This document shows, in pieces, positions 1 through 13,221 of a stretch of 64,000 bases of DNA. The position numbers and the translations under genes were made by a program. The first letter of the stretch is position 1, and every line of letters starts with the position of its first letter. Location: the NCBI RefSeq assembly GCF_004337985.1, contig NC_043744.1:6151189-6215188 (forward strand), read 5' to 3'. Source of the stretch: Pyricularia pennisetigena (Eukaryota > Ascomycota > Sordariomycetes > Magnaporthales > Pyriculariaceae). The notes under the pieces were generated by a model. That model was not told the DNA's origin, did not search any database, and saw only the letters and a program-made list of their open reading frames with translations.

Positions 1-1270
1 TATTACCCAAATTAACCAAATAACCCGCGGTATTACGAGGAAACGCTAAAAATTTACAAACTACCCATTTAAACTTTTTAACGTATTTATAAACGCGGTT
101 ATTCCTTATTCACCTTCCACGTGTCGTTAAATTTAATTTAAACGATAATAACCGGGCAAAAGCGTCGGAACTACCACAAACCGGTTTTTTGGGTATATTT
201 AAATTACGCGTTCCGCCCCATTGGATGCAATAAAAAATAATAAATAGGAAAAAATTAAAAAAGGAGGCGCCAAATATGCAAACCTTCGCCAACGTTAAAT
301 GTTTTCGACGAATTATATTGGATTTTATATAGGAAACGAATCCATCTTTTAAAATCAACCAATTTAAAAAATATTATAGCGCCTGCGTGCACCAAATTGG
401 AGTTTTACCCGTATTACCCCCTAAAAAGCAGCTAATTAAAATACTTAGGAAAAATTCCAAAAAAAGGTTATGTATTTAAACAGCTGGATAAATGGGGTAC
501 CCATTTTGCAATAACCATTTTTTTCCCAAACCCGCGGCGGTTATATAACCTATTATCCCAGTTAATATTACCCAAACTAATAACTTTTAATATTGTTAAA
601 AAATTCGTCCATTCCTATAACCGGGAATGGACGAAAAACAATTTGCTGGAAAATGTTCCAAATTTATAATTAATTAAATAATTTAAACAATATAGCGATT
701 GTTTCGTTATTTACCTCCCAATAATATACGAAAATGGGATACGAAATTACGTTTCCTATTTGCATAAATAACAAAAAAAAGGCGGCGGAATTAAAATACG
801 GTAGCACTTTAGGAAACGATGGATATAATTAACAATTATTCGGGAAAATAAACTAATAAACGCCGACGAACGAATTAAACGGTATTATAACCACAAATTA
901 AAATGCTGGTTAACATTAACGGTTGCAAAAATATCCAGTATAAAAACGCCCATAAATTTATAACCCAAAAATTAAAAGGCGATTAAAGTTAAATCCTAAT
1001 TAAATGAAATTACGTGCTTTGGATTACAAAAGGGTCGAACGACAAAAAAGGCGACGCCGAATTGGATTAACCAGGGGGGAGGATTAAAAAGCGCAAGATA
1101 TATAATTGTTAAATCCCAAAACCCCCAATTAACGGCCTAAATAAAACGACTAAATGCTGGATAATAATAATTATTACGTAAATTGAAAATTTGGATTATA
1201 TATAGGTTGGTACGGCGTAACGGCGCCCCGATTAAAAATAAAAAGGTTCGATATGGCGAATTATAATCAT
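1..1270 (+). pseudogene. RecQ-type helicase remnant, C-terminal part (copy L)
   Basis: This stretch matches the C-terminal third of the RecQ-like ORF of copy R. Around 481-716 it reads through stops in step with the R copy (a block beginning KWGTHF and ending near QYSDY). The helicase motifs lie upstream and would be left of the window start. Many TAA/TAG codons stand where the other copy has glutamine. Beyond the RecQ core no extra domain is recognised. The 3' end is approximate. Confidence 0.55.
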
Positions 1271-1766
1271 TGTTACGGTTAAACTCCGGAAATTTTGGCG
1301 TTTCCATTTTAATTTTATTTTATTAGCAGAAAACCCCATACGTAAACCCAATTATAAATACCTCTTTTTTTATTTTTATTAGTTTTCTTTCTTTTATTTT
1401 ACAATAAAAACCTTTTTCCCGGCCGCCAGATTTTTTTTGTAACGATTGATGAAAAATTGTAACAATTAAACCAACGTTTAATTTTTAACCAATAAATGTA
1501 ATAATTATTATAATTGCAAAATTGTTTTAGCAAATATTGTAAACATATTCGTTAGGAAACCTGATTAAAATATTTTTAATTTGATAAAGCTATTTATATT
1601 TTACCCACCCAAGCAGGTATTAACCCAATCGTAACGAGGGTAAATTATAATTAACGCCCCTGCATTGCAAAAGTACCCCCCACCCGGTTAAGTCCGGGGC
1701 AAATTAATTAACTTTATTATAATAATAATTACAATAATTGCTTTAATTCGCCAAAATCCGTAATAA

Positions 1767-3050
1767 TTGTTACAATTACGTTTTTTTATCACTATAATTC
1801 CCAAAAAACGCCAAAAAAGTAAAACCTTTGCCCAAACCACCACCAAATTTACGTTAGGACATATACCCAATAATATTAAACTATTTACCTATTTAATAAC
1901 CATATTAATAAAAAAAGCGCGGATAAAAAAAATAAACCAATATTTTAAAAATTTGGAAAATTACGACGCGGATACTGCAATTATTTTGGAATTAAATTTT
2001 GCTCGGTTGGACCGTTTTACATTATAAAGTTATTCGGATGCAACCAAAATCCCTTTAAATTTTCCCCCCATTCCTAATAAAAATAATAAAAATTAAAATA
2101 ATACCGATATAAATTCCGGCGATAATAAATTTACCCCCGCCCCCGCCGATAAAAATGGAAATAATACCGATATGGACGCCGGCGATAGCGAACCTGCCCC
2201 CGCCCCCGTCAATTATAATAACGACGATATTTATATGGGCGAAAGCGATAACTAACCTACCCCCGCGTCCGCCAATAAAAGCGATAATAATATTAATATA
2301 AACGATAATTATAACGAACCTGCCCCGGATTTGGATAACCGCCAATTGCAAATTCCCCTGGTATTTTTTAAACTATTTACCAGCGTATTATCCCCGTTAC
2401 CAAAGGACCCCAAAAACCGGCCTTTTATATTATAACCGGAAATTATTATTAACCCGGTACCCGCGTTATTAAATAAGCCGCCCGTACCCTGTATATATAA
2501 AACCATTACCGTTCGGCCAGTTAAAATTAACTTTATTTCGGTATCGCGGACGTAAACCAAATTTATTTCGACACCAAATAATGGACTAATAAATTTCGTA
2601 TAACCTGAATATTATTTTTTATCGTATAAGGATACGGATTTATTAAATCGTTTACCCCTCCCGTTAAAAAAAGATTTTTAATTGGGTAAAAACTAATCCA
2701 TATCGGCGATAATTATTATAATTTGGCGCAGGGTAAGGAATATGAATATTACCAAAATGGTTCGCATTATACCCCATTTGGGTTATATTAATTATTTTAA
2801 AATTAATAATAATATTAACCCGCCCGCCTGGTTCGGTCGCGGAAATAATATTTTCCGTAATACGAACGAAACGCTAATCGCCCAAACCTTTAAACGCTTT
2901 TAATCCGCTGCTGGCGTCGCCGTAGTAAAAACACGCGTTAATAACCAGATTTTGGTATACCATTTTAACAATAATTCGTCGAATATAAACGAGGTAATGG
3001 TCGTATTTGGTTACGAAATAATAAATGCTTTGGTATAATATATTAATATA
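1767..3050 (+). pseudogene. Acidic-repeat ORF upstream of the SNF2 helicase (copy L)
   Basis: Plus-strand reading with few stops. A basic, asparagine-rich start (PKKRQK, then KINQYFKNLENYDAD) is followed by several units of an acidic repeat of the type DxGDN..PAPxD between about 2,100 and 2,330, then a conserved segment ending near SHYTPFG. The corresponding frame in copy R (40,600-41,860, minus) keeps the same repeats, which argues for a real protein. No domain is recognised. It may be the N-terminal part of the SNF2 gene, separated by an AT-rich intron near 3,060-3,290, or a separate gene. Start and end are approximate; minus-strand readings through the same bases are glycine/isoleucine-rich shadows. 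Confidence 0.45.
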
Positions 3051-3299
3051 ATAGGTTACTGTTTCCTTTTATTAAATTGCGACAATTGCTATAATTTTTA
3101 CATTAATATGTCCTGCTATTTACTATATTGTAGCAATTGTTACAATTTTTTGCGGTAATACCAAACAATTATTGTTATAATATAATAACTATTATAATTT
3201 AGTTTTCACTTTTTTATATATTTTGAGATAACGGGTACAATTTTAATTATTGGTTAATTTATTTTTAATCGCCGACGTATTCGGGTTTTTAACTTATTT

Positions 3300-6200
3300 T
3301 AAAGCAGGCAATCCCGGCAAATAAATTAAAAATAATAAAATACCCGTTTGGTAAAAAACCTTGGCCTCCGTACCGGATATATTTAACGATAAAAGTATTA
3401 AACCCATTTTCGTTAATTTGGCAAATCGGCGTCGCCTACCCCTTATCCCCCCTTTTATCCGCCAAAGCGATATTAACCTCCCCGGGTTAAAAATATTCGC
3501 AAACAAATTTAAACCGGTTATAATTTCCACAATCCTCGCCATAATGTTAATTTGTTTGCGGATAATAACCACCGGACCTGATTTTAAAAACGGCGATTTA
3601 AGGTTTAAAACCGCTAACCCTGGACCATATATATATAACGGTTATTATATCGACGATTGGTTTTAAAACTGCTACCATTTCCTTTAGTTTATTTTTCGCC
3701 GGTAGGGAAAAATCGTTATTGGAAATAAGGAAAATTTTAACGATTTTAGTGGAAATTGCCGTAATTTTTTCAAATTTAATATCGAATAATCCTCCACCCT
3801 GTTTATTATCGCCAATTATACAATTATCGCCGATAACGTTATCGTTTTAAACAATTTGCATTTAATGCAATTTTAACATCGTTTGGTTACCCGTTCGCGA
3901 ACCGACCAAACCATCGACGTCGCCAATTTGTTTGGTTTTTAACCGCGCCTATTATAATAGGACGATAATAATATTCGCTGTCGACACCTGGTCCCGTTTT
4001 AAGCCTATTAAAGTCGGACGGCTAAAGAAAAAAAAAGCGTGCAAATTAAATTCAAATACACCTATTGGATTTGTTAACATTTAAAAGTATTTTTAATAAT
4101 TTATACGATAAAAAGCGGTTTTTTCGTCCCGTTTTTACCAAACCCAAAACAAAAATTACCGAATTTTATCCCAAGTTTCTTGGCGACGATTAACAAAATG
4201 ATTTCCTTAATTTTATATAAACCCAATCCATTATCGCCAATCGATTTGCTAATATAAACCGCGTAAAAAAAAAAGATTTTCGAGGACGCCCGCGAAAACA
4301 TCCTAGCGGTTTCTTTGGTATATTATGCGCAATTTTCCATTTTAATGAAAAGTTATCCCTGGATTGGTTATCTTTTTAATTCGGACGCGATTTAAATTAT
4401 TATAAAAAGTTGCGCCTTTTTTAAAACATTTTACCTATCGACGGTTTAAATACCGATAACAAAATCGGTTTTAAATATAAAAAAATTAAAGGTAAATATT
4501 TTTGGTTTAATTGGGATATACCTAATAATTTTTCTAATCGCCATTAATTACCCCATTAACTGGTTGGTAAATTATATATATATTATGCCTAATAATTGTA
4601 ATTGTCGTTAGAATTTTGCCCCTATTTTTGTAATTATTATTACAATTTTTGTTTTTGTTAAATTAATTTCTTTTTCGGTTTAAATACCCACACCCTATTA
4701 TAATTGGAATAATTAGCTTTTAAAAATTGGTTATTAACCAGCGAAATGGGTATAGGAAAAACGATTATTTATTTTACAGCGATTTATATATAATATATCC
4801 GTTGTTAATACGACCGATTTATCCAAAATACCGACGGATGTTTTCCCATTTTGATTTTCGTCCCGGCCAACCTTTTTTCGCAGACATTTAAAAAAGTAAT
4901 AACCAATTTCCCAATTTTCGACGTTAAATGCTATTATAATTTAACCGAAATATACGCTACCGATACCCCGCGAATGGCTGCTACTTTTACCCAAACGCAA
5001 TTTTACGATATTTTAACCAAATTTGCCGCCCGCAAATCTAATCCCAAATCTGCGGGTACGGTTATTATTACATTTTATTCGATACTCCTGATCCGAAAAA
5101 CTAAACAATTGGACGAAATTTATAACGCGGAAAAAGTATTTAACCCATAATATATAAATAAGGTTATCGATTCCAATTTTTAGTAACGCCCCCCCGACGT
5201 CGACAATTTCGACGATAATTCCGACATTAAAAATAATACCCAATAAATATTTTTTTGTAACAATTGTTATAATTTCGTTATATTAATATATTTGTTTAAA
5301 TTAAATTATTTTGTTAGGAACCGTTAACGCAAAAACGGTCGGAAGGCCGACTTTTCCACGGGCGAAGATACCAAAAATATCCGGCGTTTGGTTATATATT
5401 TACTATCCGGTACCCTTTTTTAACGTATAATTGGAAACGAAATTTAATACTTCCGTTACCGCGAATCGATAACATACCGCGTATTTCGCTTTATCTTTTA
5501 TATTAATCGGGGTATAACCATTATTACGCCGATTATTAACAAAATTAGGGATATTATTGGCTTTAATACCCTGGTTTGGGACAAAATTGCGATCCTTTTC
5601 GCCCGACTTAAAGGTTTATTTTAAAAAAATATATTTACGGTCGATTATATTTGGGAAAATAATGGTTATTTCGTCGCTTTTAATATCGATAAAAATATTA
5701 AAACCTTTTTACAAAAATTCGAATCGATGGGTTGGAAATGGTGGCTGTTTTACCCTCGAATTTTAAACCTTATAATTCCTATTATTATATTAAACGAAAA
5801 ATTGTTAGTAATTTTTAAATATACGGGCGTATTTACAGTATACAGGGGTATAAATACCGGGCTTACCTTACCTAACGGTACAATTATTTATCCCCGTAAA
5901 CGTATTCCGCCCTATAATATTATTATTAAAAAGCTCCAATTTGGCCACCGTTTCGAAAACGTTATAACGAATACCGAACCAATTTTGAAAAATATTATTA
6001 CCGCATTCGTGGGCGAAAATACCGACGATATTAGTCCCGCTCCATTAGGAATTCCCATTAATACGGATATTACAACTGGTAACCGCCAAATTTCGGTTTT
6101 TTTTAATATGGGTTTTATCCGCCTATTGCAATTTTTGGCAATTAATTACTTTTTTTGGTTAATAATCCACGCCGAAAATGATACCCGGGACATTAATTCG

Positions 6201-7981
6201 GCGGAACTGGGTAAAATGCTAACGTTAAAAAAAGTGGATTTTAAAGCCAAATACCGCAATGTCCGACAAAATTTTAAAAAAAGCTTACAGGATGGAAAAA
6301 CCCGTTTTAGATCGGTGATTGTGGACGTTTTAATTTGATCTAGCGGCGACGGTTTTTTTAATTGGATTTACTCGAAAATTTGCACTAATTTTAAAACGCT
6401 ACCTCCGTCGGGTAAGGTTGAAATAGTCCATTTTATATTAAACGAATCGTTATTTATTGCCCGCGTAGTCGAAATTTGCATAAAGGAAAAGAAAAAAGGT
6501 TAACGCGTCCTGGTTATAACCCCCGATTTTTGGATTTAAACGTAAATTGGTTATATAATAACAATTATTATAATCCCTTTTTTCCGCACAATTATTGTAA
6601 TAATTATTATAATTTTTATTATTTTAAATTATAATAAATGTTATAATAGCTGTTATTCTTCCATTTTTGTAATAATTGTTACAATTTTTAATATATTTGT
6701 TTATTTTTTTAATTTTATTGCTTTTATTTTGGAAAGAGCCAGTTTCGATATAGCTTTTATCCGATTAGGCCTGTCCCAAGCCGAACGCGATAAAACCGTT
6801 TCCGATTTCACCGATTCCAGTTCCAATTTTGACGTTTATATCCTCAATATTAATATTTCCAGCGCTGGTTTTAATTTGCACCCCAATTATTGCTTTGGTA
6901 TTATTATCCCTTTAATTTGGAACGCTAATATACAGTTGCAAATTTGTAATCGTTTAATTCGGTTAAGTTAAAATAAACCTGTTATTTGGCGCATTTTCGA
7001 AATGCGAGGTACTTTTTTCGATTGGGTAAAAAATCGTATATTCCGGAAGGTTAATACCCCTTTTTTTATTATTCCGGCCGTTTTTAATATATAGTAAATA
7101 TTATTTAAATATATTACGCGTATGCGTTTCCCCAAAATTATCCAATTTCCAATTATGAAACAATTCCTAACGTATAAAGTAATAACAATTATATTTTCCT
7201 GGCCTTTTAACTATTTCGCTTAAATAGCAAAACCCCTTTAGTATTTTAATATTTTTATTTTAATAGGACGCGCCGTATGGGCGAGTTTTATTTTCGCCTG
7301 GTTTTAATGCTCGTGTTCAATATTTTTAAATAATTTAACGAACAGGATTTAATGGAGAAAACGTTAATTTTTATTTTAACGTTGGGTCCTATTTATATTA
7401 ATTACTAAAACTAGGAGCAAAATGGTGGCCGTAATACGTGTATTAATTATATTAATCGTATATATTTGCCTTATTTCGATTTTACCATTATGGATGAAGG
7501 GTTTATGGTTAAATTAATAAAATGGATTAAAAATAGCGATAAATTTTACGACGAAACCGCGACCGCGCAGGTTATCGGGGCCCCATTAAGGTATTTTGGC
7601 TTTTGGGTTATTAAACGCCGGAAAACCAATAAACCGTTTAAAAAAAACATTTTTAGTAATAATAACGCCGACCTTTTGGCGGTCGTTATTCCGTTTTTTT
7701 CATTTATCAATTTTGGCCTTATTTACGATATTTTTATATTCGATTCGTTAAAAAAACCCTATATACCCATTTCAAAAAAAAATAAAAAGGAAAACAATTC
7801 GGTCCCTGGATCGTTTACCGCGACCCCAGTTCGGAAAAAAAGGCGTGGCGCTAATAAACCTATTTTTCAAAAAACATTTAACGCTACCAAACGTTTTCGT
7901 TTTTTTGAATCGGTTTGGGTTTTTTTATTTTGCTTTTTTTTGGGGTTTAATACTATAAAATCGGAGGTTTTATATATATAA
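3300..7981 (+). pseudogene. SNF2-family (SF2) helicase, RIP-inactivated (copy L)
   Basis: Helicase motifs run in SNF2 order through RIP stops. Motif I is EMGIGKT at 4,743-4,763, preceded by a Q-motif-like stretch ending KNWLLTS. Motif Ia follows as FPILIFVPA near 4,845. A LSGT segment near 5,400 resembles motif III. The C-terminal lobe has GQRVLVITPDFW near 6,500, then FDVYILNINISSAGFNLHP and QICNRLIRL at about 6,830-6,970, which match SNF2 motifs V and VI. Coding blocks are separated by AT-rich gaps (about 4,560-4,680, 5,245-5,310 and 6,541-6,730) that look like introns and each hold the palindrome TTGTAAYAATTRTTACAA. The 3' tail (7,290-7,981) converges on and slightly overlaps the opposite-strand ORF. 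SNF2 enzymes translocate on duplex DNA and remodel nucleoprotein; here no full-length product is possible. Confidence 0.75.
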
Positions 7982-10171
7982 TATTATAGTAATTATCATT
8001 ATTGGGATCCGGTTTAATGGACTTATTATTCATGGTTAATGGGGTATTATAATAACGGTTATTATTAGGATTTTTTTTACTGGATTTATTATTGGCGGTG
8101 GATGGAGGATATGGTTTATTTGGGTAAGGAAAATGGATAAAAAACGGGTTATTTATACGGAGGATTTTGGAGGAAATTATATTTCGCATTTTATTTTAAA
8201 CCAAATTTACGATTAATATTTGTTTATTTATATTTACTGGTTTTGCGGACGCTGTTTTACCGCCGTTATTCGCGGGTAAAGTTATCGTTATTCGTCCATT
8301 TAATTCCTTTTTATAATGGAACGATCCTCGCCTTTACCCGTTTTGGTTTGCGTAATTTATCTTTTATTATTTTGAATTTTATGCGCCTTTTTCGTCGGAT
8401 TTTTCGTATATTCTATCCAGCAAATTTTTTTCGGTGTTAATTATACCACTAATATTTAAACCGTTTATCCGGTTATATCCCTTTTTTAGATTTGCCCCTG
8501 TTTTTTTAATATCCGTTTAAAATAGCACGCTATTGGGGCGTACAATTTTTTAATTAAATACCTCCAATTTATCGCCTATTAGTTTTTTCAAACCCAGGTA
8601 TAATAAATTAGGGCCGTCGAAATCGAAACTGGGTAATACTTCGGCCTTTTCGTTTCCCCAACCATTTTGGAATAACAAATACGTATAATATATTATATTT
8701 TGGTTGGTTAATATTATATAATATTTATTATTAATGCGTATACGGGCGATATTTTCCAATATTTTGCGCACCGTAATTGCGATTAGCCCCATCGTTGCAC
8801 AATTTAGGAATATTTTTCGCAAATCGTGCGTGGAATTGCGGTTATTTCTAATATTTATGGCGAAACCCCTATTAATATGTTTAATTGTTAGGTTTACCGG
8901 TTTAAATCCACTCCCGGCCGTGGTATATTTTACGAACGTTGATTTTAAAATCCCGGTGTGCAACGGTTAATTTGTAACTTTTAATTGTAATAACCAGGTT
9001 AAATATAGCATTTTAGGGCTATAGTTTTTTATTTTGCAACCGTAGAAAAATAGGACCAATTGCGGCATTATAGTTTCCAATACGCCGTAATTTCCTTAAT
9101 GGAACGCGTTTATTATTATTTATAAAAGGTTAATTAGTTGCAAATAACGGCGTTACGTACGGAAAGCGATATTAATTTTGGGTTTTATATCCTATAATCC
9201 AATATTTATTAAACCGTTAATATAATTAACGAATATGTTATTATAAACACAGTTTACCACGGAAATATATATATTATATGGTATATCGGTAAAAACTTTT
9301 TCCAAAGCGTTTTTAAAAATCTAATCCCTGTCCAATAATCCGTTTTGGATTAAAACAGCAATTATAATATATAAAATGCGGGACCGGAATATATTTTGTA
9401 AAAACCGTAAAACGTAGTAAAACTCCTTTATATTTTTTAAAACTGGTTATATTTCCCCAACCCTATTATATTTATAAATATAATAAAGGCGTAATATTAT
9501 TATAATTGGTTAATAAAATTGAATTCGATATAGAAAAACGCTGGTACGGGTAATATTTATTATTTTTTGTTAAAAGGTTGAAATAATTCGATATAAATTC
9601 CCTAAATGGTACGGATATATAACGTTGTTTTTTAATCCCTATAAACGAGGAGCAGGACGGAAAAATAGTCGAAATGGTCGGGTAGCAGGTTTAAAAAACG
9701 TTAAAAAAGGATTTCGTGGATTTGGATAATTCCTGCGTATTCCTTTTCGTTTTCGGTAATAGCGGGGGTTTAAATAAAATAGGAAATTAATGTAATTCGT
9801 GCGAGGGTAGGGTATTATGGGATTGTTCCAGGCGTATATGGGCGGTTGGGGAATAAAAAACCACAAATTTGGTGCATTATATAATATTTGGCGCTTTCGT
9901 AATAGGTGTCCGGATATTGTAAAAAGGCGGGCGTTTGCAATTATTTTTGGCGGAAAAGTACGGTGGCGTACCATTGGGATTACGTATATTGTTTAAATTT
10001 TGGCGTTAATATAAGGAGACACGATATTAAATTTTGCATTCGGTTACGTTTTCCATATCCAAGGTCTTATACCTTATCCAAAAAGTTGAAATTATTTTAT
10101 ACGAAAAATAGTGTTGGGTCACGAGCGATCCTTTTTAAATTTGTTTATATATTAATATATATATGTATATA

Positions 10172-10210
<39 letters not shown>

Positions 10211-11283
10211 TATTGCTATTCGCGGTAGAGGTTAAATATAAATATAAATATTATTAATAACGTATTCGGGTAACGGCGATAAACTGTTAAGTTTGCTATT
10301 TAATGATTTTATAAAATAAATATATTCCAAACCCGGATAATATATTTACAATACGTCGTGGAATTTTATTATTTATAAAATATAATACAAATGCGCGTAA
10401 CAAATAATTGTTTTTTTGGGGGAAATATCCGTGGGTTAAAATCGCTAATATTAATATAACGCGTTAATCTTTTAACGTTAGGGGGTTTGTGGTTTTTAAA
10501 AAAGTATTTAATTCCAGGTATATTACGTTCGAAATTTGTAACGATAAATAAAACGGGCGGTAGCCCCGGGAATACAATAATAGTAAAAATATAAATTTAT
10601 ATAATATTGGCGTTTTGGACGGGATTTCCTGGGTGGACGTATCGAATATTTGTTTAAACCAATCCATATCGTTCACGTTTTTAGCGGAACAATTTTCTAT
10701 TCCCGAAAATTGGAAATTTATAAGTTCGAACCGGTTAAAAAAGCGTAAATATTATATTAATTGCTGCAATTCCCTGCGCAAAAGGTCGGCCTCGATAGGC
10801 GTAAAAATATTTATTATTAAAACGGTATTCGACTTTATTAACGCGTAAACGTTTTCGGATTTAAAGGTTTCGTAATATTTTTTTGAAAAAAAGTATTCGC
10901 GATAGGGTAGGTCGAGTAATTTCGTAAAAATTTGCCGCTATTATTTAAACGTGGATAAATTGCGTAAAATTGGTGCGTCGGTAACGGTTACGCCAAAATT
11001 TGGTAATATCGCGAATAAATTTGGTTTTGGGGTTTATTTCCGTTTCGGATTCGGATTTTTTCGGTAATTGTTTTTAATCCATTAAAAAAAACCTAAATTC
11101 CCATTTATTTTCGAATATAGGATTGGGCGATAATAATTGGGATAATAATAAAAACGAAAATAATTGCGATATCGATGGAAGTAATAGGGTTAGGTCGGAC
11201 GTAAGGTATTAGGTTGCAAGTTGCGCGGATGGGAATACCTTTTCGGGTATATTTATTAATATTATTGGAAATGTGTTTTCCAT
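7953..11283 (-). pseudogene. Large unknown ORF of the giant transposon (ORF-A, copy L)
   Basis: This is the minus-strand counterpart of the 32,311-35,633 ORF, from an ATG at 11,281-11,283 to a stop at 7,953. Open blocks survive at 10,464-10,676 (DMDWFKQIFDTSTQE...), 8,550-8,963 (ending KLIGDKLEVFN) and 7,953-8,189. Most stops between blocks replace glutamine. A TA-repeat region at 10,140-10,205 probably marks an intron. The conserved middle, with PSFDFDGPNLLYLGLKKL, is reminiscent of fungal DUF6589-type proteins, but that is memory-based and unconfirmed. As the only large non-helicase ORF at the other end of the element, it is the best candidate for a transposase. Confidence 0.55.
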
Positions 11284-11581
11284 TGTTAAATTCGGGTTTT
11301 ATTTGGTTTAATAATATATCGAATAAAGGTTAATATGCGTAAATATATAATATAATAATAAATTTTTTTTATTTTTTTGTATGTCGGGGGGAATGGTGGT
11401 TAGCGATATCGCAGCATTGGGTGTTTTGTTGGTGGTACCGCTATAAACGGCGAAATGCGACAAAATGTCCTTAAACTAGAACGAGCGCGATTTTTTCGGC
11501 CAATGTGATTGGTCGAAAAGCCATGTGGCTGAAAGGTATATGGAGCGCTCGGTCCCCACTGCGAAGCAGGGGGGTCTAGTC

Positions 11582-11596
11582 TGAGCACTGAGACTA
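11582..11596 (-). repeat. Terminal inverted repeat, copy L
   Basis: On the minus strand it reads TAGTCTCAGTGCTCA, identical to the left end of copy R and of the 20,114 and 47,381 short elements. About 125 bp inside, the conserved subterminal block CTGAGGAC..TTTATAGCGGTA follows (about 11,430-11,480). Confidence 0.8.
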
Positions 11597-11862
11597 GCAT
11601 TCCGGACATCCAGATCGAAGATCTGCACCTACGGATTCGACCACGTAATTCACAACTTAGCTTTAGATTTATCACCTTTATCACTTTCACAACCTTTATC
11701 GATTTAACAATTTAACGAATCGATTGTGCAATAATAATATATTATCTCTATTACTCGCTAGCAGACGGTTATCTGCCATTTCAACGTTCCATCAGCCTTA
11801 TACGTGATCCACTTTTCCTCGCGTTTAAGATTAAGCTTATTCTATCTCGTAACCTCCTCACA
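11597..11862 (+). repeat. Family-B LTR, 3' part, truncated by giant copy L
   Basis: This 266-bp stretch is the reverse complement of the first part of the solo LTR at 16,098-16,765 and ends in the same terminus (CCTCCTCACA). Its other end is cut by the TIR of giant copy L. A gag-like region with a zinc knuckle follows on the plus strand, so this is the remaining part of the 5' LTR of a copia-type element. Confidence 0.7.
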
Positions 11863-12930
11863 GTTAAAAACGAATTTGTTAAAAAAAACGAGCCGATATT
11901 TTAACCGATCACGTGGAGTTAATAATTAAAATCGATAATTAATTTTATAAATGGAAATTGGAACGACGCGAAAAACGCAACGTATAAGGCCCAATTTTAC
12001 GATAAACTAATATAGGACGTAAATATTAATACCCCAAACCGCTTCGCCAATAATATTTCCTACAGAACATATAATGGATTTATGGACTTTTACGCGATAT
12101 AATATAAAAGATTTCGCAAGGACCCCAAAAACGGTAAATGTTTTAAGTGTGACAAACCGGGAAATATCGCCAAATTTTGTCCCAGGGATATATTATATTT
12201 ATATCCCGATTTTGTAGCCGAATATTAACATAACACCCCCGACCCTAGAACCAAACCACGAAAATTAAACGCCACCACCCATTAATAAGTATAACCGGAT
12301 TAATATAGCCTAGTAAACTGGACCATATGTTACAACGACAATTATATAACCCATAATAGCGTAAAAATAGACGCAGGATAATAGCCGCAAAGGTTTAAAA
12401 ATATCCGGATTTTAGCAACAGGAAACCGCGTATTTATTAAGGTTAGATTACCAGTACACTTACGCAAATAAAACGCCAAATTACCAGAATATACGGAATT
12501 AAATATTTTAAAAAAAATTAAACCTAAGATTACTGGGATAAACCCACCGCATCAGAATAATCTAACAAACCCGAACAAACAAATCCAGTAACGAGTTAGA
12601 AAACGAATTTAGCGAAAAAAAGTAATACATTCAAATTAATACAATATAATAAAGGAAAATAACCCTTATATATACTAAAAGAAACCCGCCGATTTATACC
12701 GAAGCGACCAATTGGTGCAATTCCCCAAAATACTATTTCGAATACAAATATAAAACCTTATAGGATTAATTGATCCAATTTTCGGAGACCACCCTATTTT
12801 GGACACCCAATATCCCAAATACATAAAGATTTTTGGGTAAAATGTTTTCGAAACAATTGCGGATTGCATTTTAGCAGGAAAATAATCCACGATTTTTTCC
12901 CGCGACGACGTAAGATAATAGATATCCACG
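11863..12930 (+). pseudogene. Copia-type gag-protease remnant (family B)
   Basis: Plus-strand reading with many RIP stops. At 12,139-12,180 it encodes a CCHC zinc-knuckle-like block, CFKCDKPGNIAKFC, with the histidine replaced by asparagine; this is the nucleocapsid signature of retrotransposon Gag. Further on, NWTICYNDN near 12,320 and a stretch near 12,400 (ILATGNRVFIKVRLPVHL) resemble the damaged protease of Ty1/copia elements. It follows a family-B LTR in the expected orientation. No integrase or reverse transcriptase is recognisable downstream. Confidence 0.55.
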
Positions 12931-13221
12931 AAATATATATTACCATCTAATTACCCAATTCGGCAATCAGAGCAAAGTTTAATACCAAACCAGCGGTAAT
13001 TTTCACCTTTGATAACCTTATAATATATTACAATTAAAAACAACTTTTATAGTACGAATGCACCCGAAATATTTGCAAAATATATGTGTTAACCGAAATA
13101 CAAGTATAGTACGAAATAAAATTAGGATAACCAGGACCCGTATTAATAATTGGAATCGTGTGGAACCCCAACGCGACGGATGATAAATTACCCACGAACG
13201 CACGAGAAACACCCACACTAA
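12931..13221. other. AT-rich gap, no gene recognised
   Basis: Probably further degraded internal sequence of the family-B element. It ends at the TIR at 13,222. I see no motif on either strand. Confidence 0.4.

Larger units (their letters stand above)
1..11596 (-). mobile_element. Giant TIR transposon, copy L (RIP-degraded, cut by window start)
   Basis: This is an inverted copy of the element at 31,999-45,834; paired positions sum to about 43,600 along the whole length, with small indels. Its left-type terminus lies at 11,582-11,596, reading TAGTCTCAGTGCTCA on the minus strand. The flank is a family-B LTR, cut exactly at this point. The next nine bases, GCATTCCGG, are the expected target duplication, because the uninterrupted family-B LTR near 16,362 contains the same bases; the partner lies beyond the window. 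The copy keeps the unknown large ORF, the SNF2 ORF, the acidic-repeat ORF and the 3' part of the RecQ ORF. About 2.2 kb at the other end is not in the window. CpA is depleted and in-frame TAA/TAG are frequent, so it cannot encode functional protein. Confidence 0.8.

Noticed and set aside
2055..2560. Minus-strand ORFs rich in glycine and isoleucine
   Set aside because: Shadow of the acidic-repeat frame on the plus strand, which is conserved in the other copy.
10140..10205. TA-dinucleotide repeats as a CRISPR or origin
   Set aside because: Simple microsatellite shared with copy R, probably in an intron; no spacer-repeat structure.
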